Assembly: GCA_016716425.1 (NCBI GenBank) | Contig: JADJWJ010000021.1 | Location: 248,001 to 312,000 of the forward strand | Reading direction: 5' to 3' | DNA: 64,000 nucleotides | Source: Betaproteobacteria bacterium | Lineage (GTDB): Bacteria > Pseudomonadota > Gammaproteobacteria > Burkholderiales > Casimicrobiaceae | In this document: piece after piece, positions 60,693 to 64,000 of the stretch | Layout: each line of letters begins with the position of its first letter | Position numbering within the stretch: position 1 is the first letter of the stretch | Translations under genes and position numbers: made by a program | The notes under the pieces: generated by a model | Database searches by the model: none | What the model was told of the DNA's origin: nothing | Seen by the model: the letters and a program-made list of their open reading frames with translations, nothing else

Positions 60693-62120
60693 TCAGGATC
60701 GGTGTTCACCGACCCTGACAATCTTCATGGTGTTGGTGCCGCCGGCCTTGCCGATCGGCTCGCCGACGGTCAGGACGATGACGTCGCCGTCCTTGACCTG
60801 CCCGCGCGCGACGAGCAACTCCTCGGCGGCGATCAGCACGCTGTCGCGGTTGCCGCTCTGCTCGAGGAAGAGCGGCCGGACGTTGCGGTAGAGCGCCATC
60901 TTGCGCTGGGTCTGCACGCGCGGTGTCAGCGCGTAGATCGGGCAGCCGCAGTTGTGCCGCGACATCCACAGGGCGGTCGAGCCCGAGTCCGTCAGCGATG
61001 CGATGGCTTTGACCTTCAGGTGGAACGCGGTGAACAGCGTGGCCATCGCGATCGACTGGTCGACGCGCGTGAACGTCCGGTCAAGGAAATCGCGGTCGAG
61101 CGCGACGGTGTCGGATTTCTCGGCCTCGACGCAGACCTGAGCCATCGTGGCCACCGTCTCGACCGGGTACTTGCCTGCCGCGGTTTCCGCGGAGAGCATG
61201 ACCGCGTCGGTGCCGTCGAGCACGGCATTGGCCACGTCGGACACCTCGGCGCGCGTGGGCACTGGCGCGTGGATCATCGACTCCATCATCTGCGTGGCGG
61301 TGATCGTGAGCTTGTTGCGCTCGCGCGCGAGCTTCAGCATCCGCTTCTGCAGCCCGGGCACCGACGCGTTGCCGACTTCGACGGCCAGGTCGCCGCGCGC
61401 GACCATGATGCCGTCGGAGGCCTCGATGATCTCGTCGAGGAACGTGATCGCCTCCGCGCGCTCGATCTTCGCGACCAGCAGCGCGTGGCCGCCGGCGGCG
61501 CGCAGCAGCTGGCGCGCCATGTACATGTCTTCCTTGTTCTTCGGGAACGACACGGCGAGGAAGTCGGCGTCGATCAGCGCCGCCGTCTTGACGTCCTCCA
61601 TGTCCTTTGCCGTCAGCGCCGGCGCCGTGAGGCCGCCGCCCATCCGGTTGATGCCCTTGTTGTTCGACAGGATCCCGCCCATGACGATGCGCGTGTGGAT
61701 GCGCGGGCCGTCGACGGACTCGACGTCGAGGCGGATCACGCCGTCGTCGAGCAGCAGCACCGCGCCAGGGGCCACGTCGCGCGGCAGCTCCTTGTAGTCG
61801 AGCCCGACGCGCGTGGCGTCGCCCAGTTCGCACTCGGCGTCGAGGACGAACGGCTGCTCGGGGATGAGCTCGGCCCTGCCGTCGGCGAAGCGGCCGATGC
61901 GGATCTTCGGCCCCTGCAGGTCGGCCATGATCGCGACCTCGCGCCCGAGCCGCTGCGCGCACTGGCGCACCAGCCGCGCGCGCTCGACGTGGTCGGACGC
62001 CGCGCCGTGCGAGAAGTTGAGGCGGACGACGTCGACGCCGGCGGCGAGCATCCGCTGCAAAGTCTCAGCGTCGCTGCACGCCGGCCCGAGCGTGGCGACG
62101 ATCTTCGTGTTGCGTAGCAC
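60693..62120 (-). CDS. pyk: pyruvate kinase
   Basis: A 475-aa enzyme that converts phosphoenolpyruvate and ADP to pyruvate and ATP. MLRNTKIVATLGPACSD is the N-terminal signature, NFSHG binds substrate, IMVARGDLAVEV and KIERAEA are the metal and active-site stretches, and ATQMMESM is the family fingerprint. It is 147 bp after pgk on the same strand. The stop region is duplicated downstream (60599-60625). Confidence 0.97.
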   Translation of the reverse strand: MLRNTKIVATLGPACSDAETLQRMLAAGVDVVRLNFSHGAASDHVERARLVRQCAQRLGREVAIMADLQGPKIRIGRFADGRAELIPEQPFVLDAECELGDATRVGLDYKELPRDVAPGAVLLLDDGVIRLDVESVDGPRIHTRIVMGGILSNNKGINRMGGGLTAPALTAKDMEDVKTAALIDADFLAVSFPKNKEDMYMARQLLRAAGGHALLVAKIERAEAITFLDEIIEASDGIMVARGDLAVEVGNASVPGLQKRMLKLARERNKLTITATQMMESMIHAPVPTRAEVSDVANAVLDGTDAVMLSAETAAGKYPVETVATMAQVCVEAEKSDTVALDRDFLDRTFTRVDQSIAMATLFTAFHLKVKAIASLTDSGSTALWMSRHNCGCPIYALTPRVQTQRKMALYRNVRPLFLEQSGNRDSVLIAAEELLVARGQVKDGDVIVLTVGEPIGKAGGTNTMKIVRVGEHRS

Positions 62121-62267
62121 GGCACTCCCTTTTCGATCGCGATGATCGGCCCGGAATGTTACGGGAATTCCACGCTCGCAGATACCGGCGTGCGCGGCGG
62201 GCGCACCGCGCGGCGTCCGTGCAGGGTGGCAGCCGGCAGGCGCGCGCGGCGCGCCCAGGCGATTGCG

Positions 62268-63446
62268 CTACGCCCGGGCCTCGAGCGCCGCGACCGCGGG
62301 CAGCGTCTTGCCCTCGAGGAACTCGAGGAACGCGCCGCCGCCGGTCGAGATGTAGCTGACCTTGTCGGCGACCCCGAACTTGGCGATGGCCGCGAGCGTG
62401 TCACCGCCGCCGGCGATCGAGAACGCGTGCGACTCGGCGATCGCGTGCGCGAGCGCTTTCGTGCCTTCCGCGAACGCGTCGAACTCGAACACGCCCACGG
62501 GCCCGTTCCAGACGATGGTGCCCGCCGTCGCGATCGCCATCTTCGCGAATGCGATCGAGGTCGGACCGACGTCGAGGATCATGTCGTCGGGCTCGATGTT
62601 CTCGAGCGCCTTGAGCTCGGGCTTCGCCGTGGCGGAGAACTCCTTCGCGACCACGGCGTCGACGAGGATCGGCACCTTGCCCGGAAACTCGTCGAGGATC
62701 GCCTTCGCCTCGCCGACCAGTTCGGGCTCGGCGAGCGACTTGCCGATGTGCCCGCCGGCGGCGAGCACGAACGTGTTCGCGATCCCGCCGCCGACGATCA
62801 GCATGTCGACGCGCGCGGCGAGCGCGCGCAGGATCGTGAGCTTCGTCGACACCTTGGAGCCGGCGACGATCGCGACCAGCGGCCGCTTCGGGTTGGCCAG
62901 CGCGCGCGACAGCGCGTCGATCTCCGCGGCGAGCAGCGGCCCGGCGCACGCGACCGGCGCGAACCTGGCGATGCCGTGCGTCGTGGCCTCGGCGCGATGC
63001 GCGGTGCCGAACGCGTCGTTGACGTAGACGTCGCACAGTTTCGCCATCTTCCGCGCGAGGTCCTCGCTGTCCTTCTTCTCGCCCTTGTTGAACCGGCAGT
63101 TCTCCAGCAGCACGACCTGCCCGGGCTTCAGGGCCGTGTTCCAGTCGCCGCCGTCGACCCAGTCGCGCACCAGCGGCACCGGCACGCCGAGGAGCTCGGA
63201 GAGCCGCACCGCGATCGGCGCCAGCGAGTCCTCCGCACGCCACTCGCCCTCGGTCGGCCGCCCCAGGTGCGAGGTCACCATGACCGCCGCGCCGCGCGCG
63301 AGCGCGTCGCGGATGCCCGGTACCGACGCGCGGATGCGGGTGTCGTCGGTGATGCGTCCGGCGTCGTCCTGCGGCACGTTGAGGTCGGCGCGGATGAACA
63401 CGCGCTTGCCGCGGACGTCGATGTCGGAGAGGCGCTGGAAGCTCAT
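62268..63446 (-). CDS. pgk: phosphoglycerate kinase
   Basis: A 392-aa two-domain kinase. The signature FIRADLNVPQ, VTSHLGRPTEG, and the C-terminal SIAGGGDTLAAI and STGGGAFLEFLEG nucleotide-binding loops are intact. It transfers phosphate from 1,3-bisphosphoglycerate to ADP. It lies 46 bp after gap, in a gap-pgk-pyk run typical for Burkholderiales and relatives. Confidence 0.97.
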   Translation of the reverse strand: MSFQRLSDIDVRGKRVFIRADLNVPQDDAGRITDDTRIRASVPGIRDALARGAAVMVTSHLGRPTEGEWRAEDSLAPIAVRLSELLGVPVPLVRDWVDGGDWNTALKPGQVVLLENCRFNKGEKKDSEDLARKMAKLCDVYVNDAFGTAHRAEATTHGIARFAPVACAGPLLAAEIDALSRALANPKRPLVAIVAGSKVSTKLTILRALAARVDMLIVGGGIANTFVLAAGGHIGKSLAEPELVGEAKAILDEFPGKVPILVDAVVAKEFSATAKPELKALENIEPDDMILDVGPTSIAFAKMAIATAGTIVWNGPVGVFEFDAFAEGTKALAHAIAESHAFSIAGGGDTLAAIAKFGVADKVSYISTGGGAFLEFLEGKTLPAVAALEARA

Positions 63447-63492
63447 GGCGGTTCCCGCTGGGTGGTAGGAGGGTGCCGGTCGTTGCGCGCCG

Positions 63493-64000
63493 CTACTTCG
63501 CGATCACGCGCGCCATCTCCAGCAGCTTGCACGAGTAGCCCCACTCGTTGTCGTACCACGCGACGACCTTGACGAACGTGTCGTCGAGCGCGATGCCGGC
63601 GTCGGCGTCGAACACCGACGTGCGGCTCTCGCCGCGGAAGTCGGTCGCGACGACCTTGTCCTCGGTGTAGCCCAGCACGCCCTTCATGGGCCCTTCCGAG
63701 GCCGCCTTCATCGCCGCGCAGATTTCCTTGTACGTCGCGGGCTTCGCGAGCTCGACGGTGAGGTCGACGACCGACACGTCCGACGTGGGCACGCGGAACG
63801 CCATGCCGGTCAGCTTCTTGTTGAGCTCGGGAATGACCTTGCCGACGGCCTTCGCCGCGCCGGTCGACGACGGGATGATGTTCTCGAGGATGCCGCGGCC
63901 GCCGCGCCAGTCCTTGTTCGACGGTCCGTCGACGGTCTTCTGCGTCGCGGTCGCCGCGTGCACGGTCGTCATCAGCCCGCGCTTGATGCCCCACGTGTCG
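63493..64000 (-). CDS. gap: glyceraldehyde-3-phosphate dehydrogenase, C-terminal part
   Basis: The gene is cut by the right edge; about 168 C-terminal residues remain. TTVHAATATQKTVDGP, RGGRGILENIIPSSTGAAKAVG, MAFRVPTSDVSVVDLT and WYDNEWGYSCKLLEMA are classic Gap stretches from the catalytic and cofactor-binding part. The catalytic Cys lies just upstream, off the window. It comes first in the gap-pgk-pyk run. Confidence 0.96.
   Translation of the reverse strand, partial: DTWGIKRGLMTTVHAATATQKTVDGPSNKDWRGGRGILENIIPSSTGAAKAVGKVIPELNKKLTGMAFRVPTSDVSVVDLTVELAKPATYKEICAAMKAASEGPMKGVLGYTEDKVVATDFRGESRTSVFDADAGIALDDTFVKVVAWYDNEWGYSCKLLEMARVIAK

Overview
The window reads as chromosomal DNA of a high-GC (roughly 70%) betaproteobacterium, most likely Burkholderiales or a close relative. 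The pointers are the yqgE-ruvX-pyrR-pyrB-pyrC' cluster, the thrB/DUF2782/polA neighbourhood, two BPSS1780-type membrane proteins, a tctCBA (Bug-type) uptake operon, a CIRCE-controlled groESL operon, and a gap-pgk-pyk block with fba further along the same strand. This is inference from gene content; no rRNA or tRNA gene was recognised and no species is claimed.

Layout. 1-1.1 kb: the C-terminal end of a CheA/ChpA-type hybrid kinase. 1.3-3.3 kb: an EF-G-like GTPase. 3.6-7.3 kb (minus strand): a DUF2330 protein overlapping an RnfD-like membrane protein, then a photolyase. 7.5-11.4 kb: pyrimidine cluster yqgE-ruvX-pyrR-pyrB-pyrC', where pyrC' has lost its metal-binding histidines. 11.5-15.7 kb: an exported dienelactone hydrolase, MarR with its palindrome, a Yip1-like protein, a peroxidase-related protein, yggX and argA. 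15.8-26.4 kb: uvrD, a sulP-BPSS1780-thrB operon, DUF2782, a LOG-family protein and polA. 26.4-31.6 kb: small membrane or hypothetical proteins, a decaying 101-bp tandem array, then groES-groEL. 32-43.5 kb: DUF2726, an aldehyde dehydrogenase, and a long minus-strand run pcaI-pcaJ-pcaF-pcaD-threonine dehydratase-M3 peptidase-ada-eamA. 43.6-46 kb: DUF1223, a response-regulator/MFS gene remnant, and fba. 46-60.7 kb: an accessory block between fba and pyk. 60.7-64 kb: pyk, pgk and a truncated gap.

How the genes work together. pcaI/J/F/D carry out the last steps of the beta-ketoadipate pathway, from enol-lactone to acetyl-CoA and succinyl-CoA. The accessory block holds one co-directional minus-strand series: a CadC-like regulator, TetR, tctC-tctB-tctA, a Gfo/Idh/MocA oxidoreductase, a DUF993 aldolase-like protein, a sugar-phosphate isomerase-like protein (frameshifted) and a sugar MFS transporter. 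This looks like a transport-plus-catabolism unit for an unidentified polyol, sugar acid or carboxylate, with TTAACC-N4-GGTTAA-type palindromes at both ends of tetR.

Non-coding structure is unusually rich. A mosaic repeat family lies between genes in four copies and its core is inverted relative to its arms in one of the two copies that carry it. A separate inverted-repeat family lies inside operons just ahead of start codons. There are also a 60-bp repeat between pcaI and pcaJ and a duplicated pyk 3' end. Two poly-G tracts (50.73-51.30 kb and 60.41-60.51 kb) look like sequencing or assembly artefacts, and two nearby frameshifts may be too, so the 46-61 kb region should be read with caution.
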